Source: BD2-11 sp965115885 (GTDB taxonomy: Bacteria; Gemmatimonadota; Gemmatimonadetes; Longimicrobiales; Gaopeijiaceae). From it: a stretch of 64,000 bases of DNA. The stretch spans positions 2,294,001 to 2,358,000 of the forward strand of contig OZ220479.1 in NCBI GenBank assembly GCA_965115885.1, written 5' to 3'. Positions 9,636 to 18,971 of the stretch are shown in pieces; position 1 is the first letter of the stretch, and each line of letters begins with the position of its first letter. The notes under the pieces were generated by a model, which searched no databases, had not been told where the DNA came from, and was given only the letters and a program-made list of their open reading frames with translations. A program made the position numbers and the translations under genes.

Positions 9636-10412
9636 TCAGGCGCCGACCAACTCGCCCGCCAGCTCGAGCCCGATCAGCGTCAGCAACGGCTCGACGCGGT
9701 CGAAGGCGGACACGTGCTCCGCCACCAGGGGAGAGAACCCGCCGGTGCCCACGACCATGGGATCGGGGGCGTCCCACTCCGTGCGCACGCGTTCGATCAT
9801 GCCCGCGATCGCGTCCATGGCGGTGAAGAAAATGCCGGAGTGGATGCAGGTTTCGGTCCGTTTGCCGATGACGCGCCGGGGAGGGACGAGCTCGACGGGC
9901 GGGAGCTTGGCGGTCCGAGCCGCGAGCCATTCCTTTCCGGCGAGGAGCCCGGGGGCGATGACTCCGCCCTGGAAGCGGCCGTCGGCGGTGATGCAGTCGT
10001 AGGTGGTGGCGGTGCCCAGATCGACCACGATGCAGTCGCGCCCGAAGAGGCGGGCCGCAGCCAAAGTGTTGGCGATCCGGTCGGCGCCCACCGTGCGCGG
10101 CTCCTCCACGTCGAGGCTGATCGGCAGAGGCGTCGACGCGTCGACGACCACGAGCTCCGCGGAGCCCAGCCGTCCGGCGGCTTCCCGCAGAACGCCGGAG
10201 GCGGAAGGGACCACCGAGCCCAGCACCACGCGGGTGAGCGCGTCGGGATCGTGACCGGCGGAGCGCAGCAAGGCGCCCATCAGCAGCACGTACTCGTCGG
10301 GCGTGCGCGGCACGTGGGTGCTCACTCTCCAGCGTCCCTCGGCCTCCTCGCGGCCGGGGGCGAAGAGGGCGAGAACGGTTTCGGTGTTGCCTACGTCCAG
10401 TACCAGATGCAT
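9636..10412 (-). CDS. coaX: Type III pantothenate kinase
   Basis: A 258-residue kinase for the first step of coenzyme A synthesis, phosphorylating pantothenate. It belongs to the ASKHA fold: MHLVLDVGNTETVLALF is the phosphate-1 motif, GADRIANTLAA the characteristic GxDR motif, and VVDLGTATTYDCI the phosphate-2 motif; IGLELAGEL closes the protein. Length is typical. The ATG at 10412 gives the family's usual start at the first strand. It lies 43 bp downstream of birA on the same strand, the common birA-coaX arrangement linking two cofactor genes, and ends the long minus-strand run that begins at secD. Confidence 0.96.
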   Translation of the reverse strand: MHLVLDVGNTETVLALFAPGREEAEGRWRVSTHVPRTPDEYVLLMGALLRSAGHDPDALTRVVLGSVVPSASGVLREAAGRLGSAELVVVDASTPLPISLDVEEPRTVGADRIANTLAAARLFGRDCIVVDLGTATTYDCITADGRFQGGVIAPGLLAGKEWLAARTAKLPPVELVPPRRVIGKRTETCIHSGIFFTAMDAIAGMIERVRTEWDAPDPMVVGTGGFSPLVAEHVSAFDRVEPLLTLIGLELAGELVGA

Positions 10413-10455
10413 GCCGTGGTTTCCTCGAGTGTGCGAGGGCTGACGATGCCGCGGA

Positions 10456-11277
10456 TCAGATCGTGGATGCGCGGCCCTTCTCCGTCGGGCGCGGGGCGAC
10501 GCTGCCCGAGCGAATCTCGCGCACCCTCCCCCCGGCTTCCTCGAACAGAAGCGTGCCCTCGCGGCCGATGCCGCGCGCGGTTCCGGTCTCCCCGGTGCCG
10601 AGCACGACGGCGCGGTCGACGAGCGCGTCGCGTCGGGCGAGCTCTCGGCGCAGCGCGCCTTCGAGCGGGGCCGGCGCCGGCGTGAGAAGGCTCCGCATCC
10701 CGGCGAACAACGCGCCCGCCAAGTCGGATTTCGACACGCGGGGCGCGCCGACCGCGCGCAGGGACGAGGCGCGGCCGCGAAGTTCGGGGGGGAAGTCCGT
10801 CGGCCGTTGCGAGACGTTGATGCCCGTTCCGATCGCCATGCCCCGGCTTCCGACGCCGTCGTCCCACGATTCGCAAAGGATGCCGCCGACCTTGCGGTCG
10901 GCGACGACGAGATCGTTCGGCCACTCGATCCCCGCCCGCAAGCCCGGGCAGACTTCCTCGATGGCGCGGGCGGCCGCGATCCCGACCAGAAGCGGGACGA
11001 CGGGGTGTGCGGACGGGCGGACGGACAACGTCGCGGTCGCCCAAAGCCCGGCGCCGGGAGGCGACAGCCAGCGCCGTCCCTCCCTGCCCCGGCCGCGGGT
11101 CTGCTCGTCCGCGACGACCACCGAGAAGGACGGGGCGCCGGCGCGGGCGATGCGGCGCGCGCGGTCGTTGGTGGAGCCCAGGCGCGCATGCACTTCGAGG
11201 AGCGGGACGCCCCACCGTTCCGCCCATCGGCCGACCGGCTCGCCCTCCCACGCCCGGAGGAGCTCTACCCCATCCAC
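10456..11277 (-). CDS. birA: Biotin--[acetyl-CoA-carboxylase] ligase
   Basis: A 273-residue biotin protein ligase that activates biotin with ATP and attaches it to the carrier protein of acetyl-CoA carboxylase. Motifs: LGSTNDRARR, TRGRGREGRRWLSPPGAGLW (the GRGRxGR biotinyl-AMP loop), EWPNDLVVADRKVGGIL (catalytic lysine region) and GTGINVSQ. No helix-turn-helix precedes the catalytic domain, so it is a monofunctional ligase rather than a BirA-type repressor. I start at GTG 11277, overlapping the uppP stop by 13 bases; no ATG fits. Translational coupling with uppP is likely. Confidence 0.93.
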   Translation of the reverse strand: MDGVELLRAWEGEPVGRWAERWGVPLLEVHARLGSTNDRARRIARAGAPSFSVVVADEQTRGRGREGRRWLSPPGAGLWATATLSVRPSAHPVVPLLVGIAAARAIEEVCPGLRAGIEWPNDLVVADRKVGGILCESWDDGVGSRGMAIGTGINVSQRPTDFPPELRGRASSLRAVGAPRVSKSDLAGALFAGMRSLLTPAPAPLEGALRRELARRDALVDRAVVLGTGETGTARGIGREGTLLFEEAGGRVREIRSGSVAPRPTEKGRASTI

Positions 11278-12179
11278 AGGTACGCGAGGAAGAGCAGCCC
11301 CAAGGCCCACGGATACGGGGCGAAGCGATGGAACGAGCGGGCGCGCAGCACGGCCAGAAAGACTTTGATGGCGAGCAAACCGGTCGCCGCGGCCGCCACC
11401 GCCCCGAGCGCGAGCGGCACGGCGCCGGGCCCCGACGCCTCCGTCCCGTCGCCGAACAGCCGGAGCAGGGCGGCCCCGCCGATGGCGGGCACCGAGATCA
11501 GGAAGGAGAACTCGGCCGCGTCGTCGGACTCCATCCCCAACCAGAGCGCGGCCACCACCGTGGAGCCCGAACGCGAGATGCCGGGGAAGAGCGCGAACGC
11601 CTGGGCGGTCCCGATCAGCAACGCGGCGCCGGGACCGGGAGCCCCGGAGAACGGCCCGGGCTCCCGGGACCGGACACCGCGGAAGTCGGTCCGCCCGTCC
11701 GGCCTCGATCCGTTCGGGAGTCCGCCGCCGGATCCGTTCCCGTCCCGATCCCGGCCCGCGCCCCGGGCGCGGCCCCGCGCCCCGCGCCGCAGGGCCGCCC
11801 GCGCGCTCCAGAGCGCTCCGCCCGTTGCGAGAAACGCGACGCCCGCGGCCGCGGGGGTTTCGAACGCCGCCTCCACGACATCCCCGAACAGGAAGTAGAC
11901 CGTCGCCGCCGGGACGCTGGCGAGCGCCGTCAGCGCGAAGTAGCGCCACGCCGCGGCATCCGCTCGGAGCGATCCCCGCACCAGCGCGCCGACCCGGTTC
12001 CGGTACGCGACCAGCACCGACGCCAGCGTCGCGAAGTGCACCGCGATCTCGAAGTCCACTCCGGGAAGCTCGATGCCGAGCAGGAACTGGCCGACCACCA
12101 AGTGCCCGGAACTCGACACCGGGAGAAACTCGGCGAGCCCCTGAACGACGCCCAGCGCGACCGCCTCCCATACGTTCAC
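11265..12179 (-). CDS. uppP: Undecaprenyl-diphosphate phosphatase
   Basis: A 304-residue membrane enzyme (BacA/UppP) that recycles undecaprenyl diphosphate to the monophosphate carrier for cell-wall synthesis. The N-terminus has GVVQGLAEFLPVSSSGHL (the E-rich and PVSSSGH motifs) and the second half has ALFPGISRSGSTVVAALWLG (PGxSRSG motif), with hydrophobic helices throughout. Between them lies a roughly 55-residue glycine/arginine-rich hydrophilic insert that lengthens the protein beyond the usual 260-280 residues. The GTG start at 12179 shares GTGA with the miaA stop, implying coupling. Confidence 0.94.
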   Translation of the reverse strand: MNVWEAVALGVVQGLAEFLPVSSSGHLVVGQFLLGIELPGVDFEIAVHFATLASVLVAYRNRVGALVRGSLRADAAAWRYFALTALASVPAATVYFLFGDVVEAAFETPAAAGVAFLATGGALWSARAALRRGARGRARGAGRDRDGNGSGGGLPNGSRPDGRTDFRGVRSREPGPFSGAPGPGAALLIGTAQAFALFPGISRSGSTVVAALWLGMESDDAAEFSFLISVPAIGGAALLRLFGDGTEASGPGAVPLALGAVAAAATGLLAIKVFLAVLRARSFHRFAPYPWALGLLFLAYLWMG

Positions 12180-13138
12180 GGAACCGCGGGCCCGAGACCG
12201 GCGCCGGATCGCGCCCGCCAAGCCTCCAAGACGGCCGCGCACTGGGCTTCCAGCGGTTGCAGACCGTCGATGCGGACCGAATTCGGCGGCAGCTGGTTGC
12301 GGAACCACGTGAGCTGGCGGCGGGCGTAGCGGCGGGTCGCGCGGCGGGTCGCGTCCAGCGCCTCCTCGAGGCTCGCGCGTCCCTCCAGATGGGCGAGGAT
12401 CTCGCGGTAGCCGGTGCCGGACATCCCGGGGTCCTCCGCCCGGTAGCCGCGCGCCCCGAGCGCGCGAACCTCTTCGACCAAGCCCCGCTCGGCCATGGCG
12501 CCCACCCGCTCGTCGATGCGCCGGTAGAGCTCCTCGCGCGGCACTTCCAGCACCGCCACCATGCCTTCGGCGGGGGGCGCGCTTCCCCGCCCCGTCCGGT
12601 GCCACCACGACAGCGTACGGCCCGTGAGCAGGGCGACCTCGAGCGTGCGCCCGATGCGCTGCGTCCCGCCCGCGACGGCGAGCGGGGCCCGTTCCGGATC
12701 CAGCGCGCGCACCCAGCGCTCCAATTCCCGCGCTCCGCGCCGACCGAGAAACGCGCGCAGGCGCGCCACCTTCCCCGGATCCAGCCGGGGTTCCTCGAAC
12801 AGCGGCTCCATCAGCGCCTTCAGAAAGAAACCGGTTCCGCCCGCGAGCACCGGCAGTCGGCCGCGCGCGCGGATTCCGCGCATCCAGCCGGCGGCGTCGC
12901 GGGCGAATTCGCCGGCGCTGTAGGATTCGTCCGGATCGCGTATGTCGATCCCGTGGTGGGGAACGCGCGCCCGGACGTCGGCCGCCGCCTTGTCGGTGCC
13001 GACGTCCATGCCGCGGTAGATCTGGCGCGAATCCACGGAGACGATCTCTCCGCCGACCGCGCGGGCGATCGCGAGCGAGAGCGCGGTCTTGCCGGTGGCG
13101 GTGGCGCCGACGACGGCGAGAAACTCAGCTGCGGCCAA
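12176..13138 (-). CDS. miaA: tRNA dimethylallyltransferase
   Basis: A 320-residue enzyme that adds a dimethylallyl group to A37 of tRNAs reading UNN codons. It carries the P-loop GATATGKTALS, the substrate motif DSRQIYRGMDVGTDK, HHGIDIRDPDESYSAGEF, GGTGFFLKAL and the C-terminal RYARRQLTWFRNQ. The only plausible start is TTG 13138, with GGAG about ten bases upstream; there is no ATG or GTG before the P-loop. The start overlaps the 3' end of mutL by 14 bases. The mutL-miaA order is a common bacterial arrangement. Confidence 0.95.
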   Translation of the reverse strand: MAAAEFLAVVGATATGKTALSLAIARAVGGEIVSVDSRQIYRGMDVGTDKAAADVRARVPHHGIDIRDPDESYSAGEFARDAAGWMRGIRARGRLPVLAGGTGFFLKALMEPLFEEPRLDPGKVARLRAFLGRRGARELERWVRALDPERAPLAVAGGTQRIGRTLEVALLTGRTLSWWHRTGRGSAPPAEGMVAVLEVPREELYRRIDERVGAMAERGLVEEVRALGARGYRAEDPGMSGTGYREILAHLEGRASLEEALDATRRATRRYARRQLTWFRNQLPPNSVRIDGLQPLEAQCAAVLEAWRARSGAGLGPAVP

Positions 13139-14990
13139 ATCGGCGCTCCAGCTCCGGCAGGGACAGGCGCACGACGGTCGGGCGGCCGTGGACGTCGTGG
13201 TGCGGAAGGTCGGTGGCGAAAAGGCGGTCGACCAGCTCCCGCATCTCCTCCTGCGACAACTGCTGGCCCGCCTTGATGGCGCCTTTGCAGGCGAAGGTCA
13301 TGGCGATGCGCTCGTGCTGGTTGCGGGCGGCCCGCACCAGCTCCGACCCCCGGGTCAGCTCGCCGATCATCTCGCGCAGGCAGCGTTCGGCGTCGAAGTA
13401 CGGATGCGGGTTGGGCACCGCGCGCACGATCACGGAGTTCCCTCCGAATCCGTCCACCTCGAAGCCCGCGCGGGCGAGCATTCCGAAAAGCGGCTCGACG
13501 TGCTGGTATTCGGCGGGCGGCAGGGCGAGCGTGATCGGGAACAGCAGGTGCTGGCCCGACTGCCCTCCTTCTCCGAAGGCTTCCATCAGCTCTTGGAAGA
13601 GGATGCGCTCGTGGGCCGAGTGCTGGTCGACCATCATGACGCCGCCGCGCACCTCCACGAGGATGTAGGTCCGGTGCAACTGCCAGAGGCGCACCGGTTC
13701 CATGGAGCCTTCTTCCATGGAGCCTTCCTCTCCGGGAACGTCGGGGGCGGGCGCGTCGGCGGACGCGGGCGCTCCGCTGGCGAAGAGCGTGATCTGTCCG
13801 GCGTCGGAAGGGGAAGAAGAATCGGAAGGAGGGGAAGGAGAAAGGGAGGCATTGGAAGCCTCGCGCGCTCCGGGCCCGGGCGCGTAACGCGCGGCCCCGG
13901 ACGCGGCATCGTCCGACGTCGCCGCAGGACGCGCCGACTGCGCGGGATCGTCGTCCGGGACGGTCGCAGGCGCATCCAGCGTGGCGGAGCTCTCCTCCCG
14001 CGCGAGCGCGCGCCGCACTTCCTCCTCGACGAAGGTCTCCACCGCCGTCCGGTCGCGGAAGCGCACCTCCAGCTTGGCGGGGTGCACGTTCACGTCGACC
14101 TCCCCGCCGGGCAGATCCAGATAGAGGAAAAACCACGGACTCGCGGCCTCGCGGACGGTGGTGCGGTAGGCCCGGCGCACCGCTTCCCTCAACCCCCGGT
14201 CGCGGAACGGCCGTCCGCCCACGAACAGATGCATGCGGCGCGGACCCGGCCGCGCCCGGTCGGGACGTTGCAGGAGACCGCTCACCCGGCCGATCCGGCT
14301 CTCCCCGGCGAACGCGAACATGGAGGCCCGGGCGTCGGCGCCCCACAGCCGACGCACCCGCCGGGCCGGATCGGGGTCGGAGGGCAGGTCGATCAGCGCG
14401 CGTCCGTCCGAGGTCAGGGTGAAAGCGACCTCGGGACGGGCCAGGGCGAGCGAAGTGAGCTCGGAGGCCACCACCCGGACCTCCGCGGACTTGCTCTTGA
14501 GGAAGCCCCGGCGAGCGGGCGCGTTGAAGAAGAGGTTGGCCGCCTCGAGGGTGGTGCCGCGCGCGCGCGCGTGATCGGCCACGCGGGCGATGGTCCCGCC
14601 GGTCGCCCGGATGCAGGTGCCCTCGCCCGACTCGTCGCAGGTCTCGAGCGTCAGCCGCGAAACGGCCGCGACCGACGGCAACGCCTCTCCGCGGAACCCG
14701 AAACTCCCGACTCCGCGCAGCTCCCGGGCACGGGTGATCTTGCTCGTGGCGTGACGCTCGAGGCACATGATCGCATCCTGGCGTCCCATGCCGACCCCGT
14801 CGTCGATCACCCGGATGCGTTGCTTCCCGCCCCGCTCCACCTCGACCCGGACGTGCGCGGCGCCGGCGTCCAGGGCGTTCTCGACCAGTTCCTTGACGAC
14901 CGACGCCGGACGCTCGACCACCTCGCCGGCGGCGATCTGGTTGGCCACCCGATCCGGCAGCACCTTGACGGGGCGCGCGGAAGGGGTCAT
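13125..14990 (-). CDS. mutL: DNA mismatch repair protein MutL
   Basis: A 621-residue GHKL ATPase that links MutS mismatch recognition to strand incision. The N-terminal ATPase shows VVERPASVVKELVENALDAGA, DDGVGM and GSFGFRGEALPSVA, followed by the transducer segment (VNVHPAKLEVRF). A long Pro/Ser/Asp-rich linker joins the C-terminal dimerisation domain. The latter has DQHSAHERILFQE, close to the endonuclease motif DQHAxxExxxxE but with Ser for Ala and the last Glu shifted by one. ACKGAIKAGQQL is present, while the usual CPHGRP zinc motif reads DVHGRP. Endonuclease activity is therefore uncertain. The ATG at 14990 overlaps the tatD stop as ATGA. Confidence 0.95.
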   Translation of the reverse strand: MTPSARPVKVLPDRVANQIAAGEVVERPASVVKELVENALDAGAAHVRVEVERGGKQRIRVIDDGVGMGRQDAIMCLERHATSKITRARELRGVGSFGFRGEALPSVAAVSRLTLETCDESGEGTCIRATGGTIARVADHARARGTTLEAANLFFNAPARRGFLKSKSAEVRVVASELTSLALARPEVAFTLTSDGRALIDLPSDPDPARRVRRLWGADARASMFAFAGESRIGRVSGLLQRPDRARPGPRRMHLFVGGRPFRDRGLREAVRRAYRTTVREAASPWFFLYLDLPGGEVDVNVHPAKLEVRFRDRTAVETFVEEEVRRALAREESSATLDAPATVPDDDPAQSARPAATSDDAASGAARYAPGPGAREASNASLSPSPPSDSSSPSDAGQITLFASGAPASADAPAPDVPGEEGSMEEGSMEPVRLWQLHRTYILVEVRGGVMMVDQHSAHERILFQELMEAFGEGGQSGQHLLFPITLALPPAEYQHVEPLFGMLARAGFEVDGFGGNSVIVRAVPNPHPYFDAERCLREMIGELTRGSELVRAARNQHERIAMTFACKGAIKAGQQLSQEEMRELVDRLFATDLPHHDVHGRPTVVRLSLPELERRFGRS

Positions 14991-15796
14991 CGGGCGGGGG
15001 AAGAAGCCGCGGCGGACGCCGCGGGCTCGTCCGCGTCCATGCCGAAGAAGCGCAAGGCGTTCACGGTCGTGTAGCGCTCCACTTCCTCCGGGCTCTCGCC
15101 CCGCACGGCCGCCACCCCGTCCCGCACCCGGGCCACGTACGCGGGCTCGTTGCGCCCGCCCCGGTGCGGCACCGGCGCCAGGTAAGGGGCGTCGGTCTCG
15201 ATCATGAGACGGTCGGACGGCACCGCCCGCAGGGCTTCCCGCCCGTCGAAGTTCCGGAAAGTCACGAGTCCGGTGAAGGAAACGCGCCAGCCGGCGTCGA
15301 CGGCCTCCTCGAGCAGCGCCATCCCTCCGGTGAAGCAGTGGAGCACGCCCCGGACCGCGCCCCCGAACTCCGCGATCAGCGCGCGGACGTCGTCGTCCGC
15401 GGAACGCGCGTGCACCACCAGGGGAAGACCGGTCTCGGCGGCCAAGCGGGCATGGGCGTCGAAGAGCTCGCGTTGCCGGTCCCGAGGACAGAGGTCGTAG
15501 TGGTAGTCGAGGCCGGTCTCGCCGACGGCGACCAAGCGCGGTTCGGCCTCCAGCAACTCCCGCACCCGCGCCACGGCGTCGGGGGCGGCCGCTCCCGCCT
15601 CGTGCGGGTGAACGCCCGCGGTGCCCCACACGCCCTCATGCGCCCGGGCGAGCGCGGCCACCCGTTCCGCGTCCGCCACCGACGAGGCGACGGACACGAT
15701 AGCGCCCACCCCGGCGGCGTGCGCCCGCTCGACGGTCTCGGTCCGGTCGGCGTCGAAGCGCCGGTCGGTCAGGTGGCAGTGGGACTCGAACAGCAT
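14987..15796 (-). CDS. tatD: TatD family metal-dependent DNase
   Basis: A 269-residue TIM-barrel hydrolase of the TatD/YcfH group, cytoplasmic, thought to act as a metal-dependent 3'-5' exonuclease. Metal ligands are visible as ESHCHL near the N-terminus (HxH), GETGLDYHYD (catalytic Glu), PLVVHAR and GVLHCFTGG (His), and ETDAPYLAP (Asp). The C-terminus has TTVNALRFFGM, equivalent to the family's TxxNxxxxF ending. Its stop overlaps the mutL start; secF ends 108 bp upstream on the same strand. Confidence 0.94.
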   Translation of the reverse strand: MLFESHCHLTDRRFDADRTETVERAHAAGVGAIVSVASSVADAERVAALARAHEGVWGTAGVHPHEAGAAAPDAVARVRELLEAEPRLVAVGETGLDYHYDLCPRDRQRELFDAHARLAAETGLPLVVHARSADDDVRALIAEFGGAVRGVLHCFTGGMALLEEAVDAGWRVSFTGLVTFRNFDGREALRAVPSDRLMIETDAPYLAPVPHRGGRNEPAYVARVRDGVAAVRGESPEEVERYTTVNALRFFGMDADEPAASAAASSPAR

Positions 15797-15904
15797 GCCG
15801 GTCGCGGTCCAGTCACGCTCGAGCGCGCATTCGCGCGCGGCCCGGGAATCCCGTGGCCCGGAAGCGGAACACCTGCGGTTCGCCCGACGGTCGGAGAGCC
15901 CGGA

Positions 15905-16951
15905 TCAGGCTGGGACGCCCGCGACCCTCCGCCCCTTCTTGCGCCGCGACTTCTTCCGGTCCGTCGACCGGCCGCCCGGCGGAGTCCCGGGAGCCGAAGC
16001 CTTCTTGCGGCCGCGCCCCTGCGTCTCCCCCAGCTTCTTGTCGCCCCAGCGCTTCCGAATCTCCAACAGCGCCGGCGAGGCGACGAAGATCGAGGAATAG
16101 GTTCCCACCAGGACCCCGAGGATCAGGACGGTGGTGAAGTCGCGGATCACCGCGCCCCCGAAGACCAGCAGGGCCAGCAACACTCCCAGCGTCGTGCCGG
16201 AGGTGAGCACCGTCCTGGGCAGCGTCTCGTTGATCGAACGGTTCACGAGCGCGACCGGGTCCTCGCGGCGGCCGCCCTTCGCGTTCAGGTTCTCCCGAAC
16301 CCGGTCGAACACGACGATGGTGTCGTTCAGCGAATACCCGATGATGGTCAGGATGGCCGCCACCGTCGGGAGCGCGATCTCGACCCGGAAGAGAGCCAGG
16401 AAGCCCAGGGTGACGAGGCTGTCGTGGACGGTCGCGATCACAGCCGCCACGCCGAAGCGGAACTCGAAGCGGATGGCCAGATAGACGAGGGTGAGCGCGA
16501 ACGAGAACAGGATCGCGAGCGCCGCCTTCTGCTGCAGCTCGGCGCCGATCTTGGGACCCACCAGCTCCGTGCGCATCACCTCGAAGTCGCGCCCCGGAAA
16601 AGCGTCCTGGATCCGCCCGCGCATCTCCTGCGCCACCGCCTCCACCTCCCGGTCCTCGGCCAGCGGCGCGCGGATCACGAACTCGTCGCCTTCGTTGCCG
16701 ATGCTGGTGATGGGCGGGGCCGTGGCGCCCCCCAGGGCCGACCGCAACTCCGCCGCCGCCAGCGGCTCCTCGAAGCGCACCTGCACCAGCGAGCCGCCGG
16801 TGAAGTCCACGCCGTAGTTCTGCCAGCTGCCGGTGCGCACGATGTTGGCCACCATCGCCGCCACCGCGACGGCGAGCACCGCGGCCGAGAAAACGTAGGC
16901 CTTCCTGCGCGCTTCGATGAAGCGGTACCGCGCGTTTCCGAAGAGTCTCAT
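15905..16951 (-). CDS. secF: Protein translocase subunit SecF
   Basis: A 348-residue RND-family membrane protein that works with SecD to drive late steps of Sec-dependent export using the proton gradient. It has six predicted membrane segments; the first is followed by the SecF signature GVDFTGGSLVQVRF and a periplasmic domain. Later come DSLVTLGFLAL, GYSLNDTIVVFDRVREN and NETLPRTVLTSGTTL, all SecF-specific. The C-terminal 50 residues are a basic lysine/arginine-rich cytoplasmic tail. It follows secD after 22 bp, clearly co-transcribed. Confidence 0.97.
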   Translation of the reverse strand: MRLFGNARYRFIEARRKAYVFSAAVLAVAVAAMVANIVRTGSWQNYGVDFTGGSLVQVRFEEPLAAAELRSALGGATAPPITSIGNEGDEFVIRAPLAEDREVEAVAQEMRGRIQDAFPGRDFEVMRTELVGPKIGAELQQKAALAILFSFALTLVYLAIRFEFRFGVAAVIATVHDSLVTLGFLALFRVEIALPTVAAILTIIGYSLNDTIVVFDRVRENLNAKGGRREDPVALVNRSINETLPRTVLTSGTTLGVLLALLVFGGAVIRDFTTVLILGVLVGTYSSIFVASPALLEIRKRWGDKKLGETQGRGRKKASAPGTPPGGRSTDRKKSRRKKGRRVAGVPA

Positions 16952-16973
16952 GGTTCTCAGGCGGTCTCGCGAC

Positions 16974-18653
16974 TCAGATGCTGATGGGGTCGGTCGCCTT
17001 CTTGCGGGACAGGTACATGACGAAGAAGCTGCGCGTCACGTAGAGCGCCGTGAAGAAGGAGGCCAGGATCCCGATGGAGAGGGTGACGGCGAACCCGCGC
17101 ACGGGTCCGGTGCCGAATTGGAAGAGGATCAGCGCCGTGATCAGGGTCGTGATGTTGGCGTCCACGATCGCCGACAGGGCGTTGCCGAAGCCGTCCTCCA
17201 CCGCGGTGCGCACGGTTCTTCCGGCGTCCAACTCCTCCCGGATGCGCTCGAAGATGAGCACGTTGGCGTCCACCGCCATGCCGATCGACAGGATGAGCCC
17301 GGCGATGCCCGGCACGGTCAGCGTCGCCCCGAACCCGGCCAACCCGCCCAGCACCAGGACCACGTAGATCCCGAGCGCGCACACCGAGAGGATGCCCGCC
17401 ATGCGGTAGTAGGCGCACATGACCAGGACCACCAGCACGATGCCGATGATGCCGGCGACGCGCCCCTGGTCCACCGAGTCCTGCCCGAGCGACGGACCGA
17501 CCGTCCGCTCCTCCATGATGCGCAACGGGGCGGGCAGGGCGCCGGCGCGCAACACCAGCGCGAGGTCGCTCGCCTCCTGCAGGGTCGAGCCGCCGAGCTC
17601 GATCTGGCCGCGGGCCCCGATGCGGTCGCGGATGACCGGCGCGCTCACCACTTCTCCGTCGAGCACGATGGCCAGAAACTCGCCGACGTTCTGCCCGGTC
17701 ACCTCCGCGAAGCGGCGTCCGCCCCGGCGGGACAGCTCGAACTGCACCTGCGGGGTGTTGAACTGGGGGTCGCGGGCGGAGACCGCGTTCTCGAGCATCT
17801 GCCCGTTGATGAACGCGTCCTCCTCCAGCACGAAGAGCTGGCGGTAGATCCTCCCGGTGAGGGCGACGGGCTCCATGCCCCATTGAAGAGCGACGTCGCG
17901 CGGCAGGGCGCGCTGGACGTCGGGAATGCCCAGAAACAGCTCCGCGACCTCCACGTCCTCTTCGGCCACCAAGTACACGCCGTCCTCTCCGCCCTGGTTC
18001 AGGAGCGACGTGAAGGGGCTCAGAACGGTCGAGTCGTCCTCCTCCTCCAAGGCTTCGGCACCCTCTTCCTCGTCCCCCTCCGCGGCCGCCGCGTCCACGA
18101 CGGCTTCCGCTCCGGCGGCCGCCGAATCTCCCTCGGCCGCCGCCGAATCCTCCTCCGGGGGACCGCCGAAGAGCAGTTCCTCGATGGAGGACGTGGGGGC
18201 CTGCACGTCGCGGCCGAGGCTGGTCAGCGAATCGGCCCCGAGCGTCGCGACGACGACGCGGTCGATGCGCGGCAGATCGGGCCCCAGATCGGCCCACGAG
18301 CGCACCAGCTTGAACTCGAGGAAGGCCGCGCGCCGGATGACGTCCTTGGCCTGGTTCTCGTCGCTGATGCCCGCGAGCTCGACGATGATGCGGTCGTTGC
18401 CCACCTTTTGGATGAGCGGCTCCTCGACCCCGAGTTCGTCGATGCGGGTGCGCAACACCGTCTCGGCCCGGTCGATGGCGTCGGCGCGCGCATCGTCGGT
18501 GAGGGTGCCGTCCGGATCGTCGATCTCGACCACCAAGTGCATGCCGCCCTGCAGGTCGAGCCCCAGCTTCAGGCCTTCCCGGAGGATGTAGTAGCCGCTG
18601 ATCGCGAGGATCGCGACGATCAGAACGATCCGGCCACGAAGAGACTTCAGCAT
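16974..18653 (-). CDS. secD: Protein translocase subunit SecD
   Basis: A 559-residue partner of SecF. The first membrane segment leads into LGLDLQGGMHLVVEIDD, the SecD D1 motif, followed by VGNDRIIVELAG. The large periplasmic region contains an acidic Ala/Glu/Asp-rich insert (about residues 165-215) that is not in the enzyme core. The C-terminal membrane half includes GGSTLQEASDLALVLRAGALPAPL, SIGMAVDANVLIFERIREE and GFAVTLSIGILASFFTA. ATG 18653 gives the conserved start MLKSLRGRIVLIVAILAI; the frame is open further upstream without motifs. It is the first gene of a minus-strand run reaching coaX. Confidence 0.97.
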   Translation of the reverse strand: MLKSLRGRIVLIVAILAISGYYILREGLKLGLDLQGGMHLVVEIDDPDGTLTDDARADAIDRAETVLRTRIDELGVEEPLIQKVGNDRIIVELAGISDENQAKDVIRRAAFLEFKLVRSWADLGPDLPRIDRVVVATLGADSLTSLGRDVQAPTSSIEELLFGGPPEEDSAAAEGDSAAAGAEAVVDAAAAEGDEEEGAEALEEEDDSTVLSPFTSLLNQGGEDGVYLVAEEDVEVAELFLGIPDVQRALPRDVALQWGMEPVALTGRIYRQLFVLEEDAFINGQMLENAVSARDPQFNTPQVQFELSRRGGRRFAEVTGQNVGEFLAIVLDGEVVSAPVIRDRIGARGQIELGGSTLQEASDLALVLRAGALPAPLRIMEERTVGPSLGQDSVDQGRVAGIIGIVLVVLVMCAYYRMAGILSVCALGIYVVLVLGGLAGFGATLTVPGIAGLILSIGMAVDANVLIFERIREELDAGRTVRTAVEDGFGNALSAIVDANITTLITALILFQFGTGPVRGFAVTLSIGILASFFTALYVTRSFFVMYLSRKKATDPISI

Positions 18654-18770
18654 GGCGCCACCGCTGGCTCCAAGAGGGTTTCGCGGGTGTGTCCCGGCTC
18701 GCGCACTGCCCCGGGGCCTCCTTCCGAACCCTCCAGGCTCCTTACCCGCGAGCGGGACGGGTAGCGATTC

Positions 18771-18799
18771 AACTTCGCCAAGCGCTAAACCCCTGTCAA
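18771..18799 (-). promoter_or_regulatory. Candidate promoter of the secD-secF run
   Basis: Within the 318-bp gene-free gap 18654-18971 the minus strand has a perfect -35 hexamer TTGACA (18799-18794) followed after 17 bases by GAAGTT, a poor -10. It would leave a leader of about 110 nt before secD. Nothing else was recognised in the gap. Confidence 0.4.
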
Positions 18800-18971
18800 T
18801 CTTGGATCGGGTGGGCACCGGGATCCCGGCGCCCCGGGCCGGGCAGGCCGACATGTCCGGCGTACGGATCGAAACGGCGTGGGGTTTCTTCCGGACGGCG
18901 TCGACGACCGGACTTCGGGCGAACGGGGGCGTGCGGCGAACCCCATTCCATTGGCGACGGGGAACTCCAGC

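Noticed and set aside
5748..10685. A 1645-codon plus-strand open frame opposite the propeller-amidohydrolase and coaX
   Set aside because: It is the antisense shadow of GC-rich genes: no start context, Arg/Gly/His-rich translation without motifs, while the minus strand has clear conserved domains.
16917..18764. A 615-codon plus-strand frame opposite secD
   Set aside because: His/Asp/Arg-rich antisense shadow; secD is unambiguous on the other strand.
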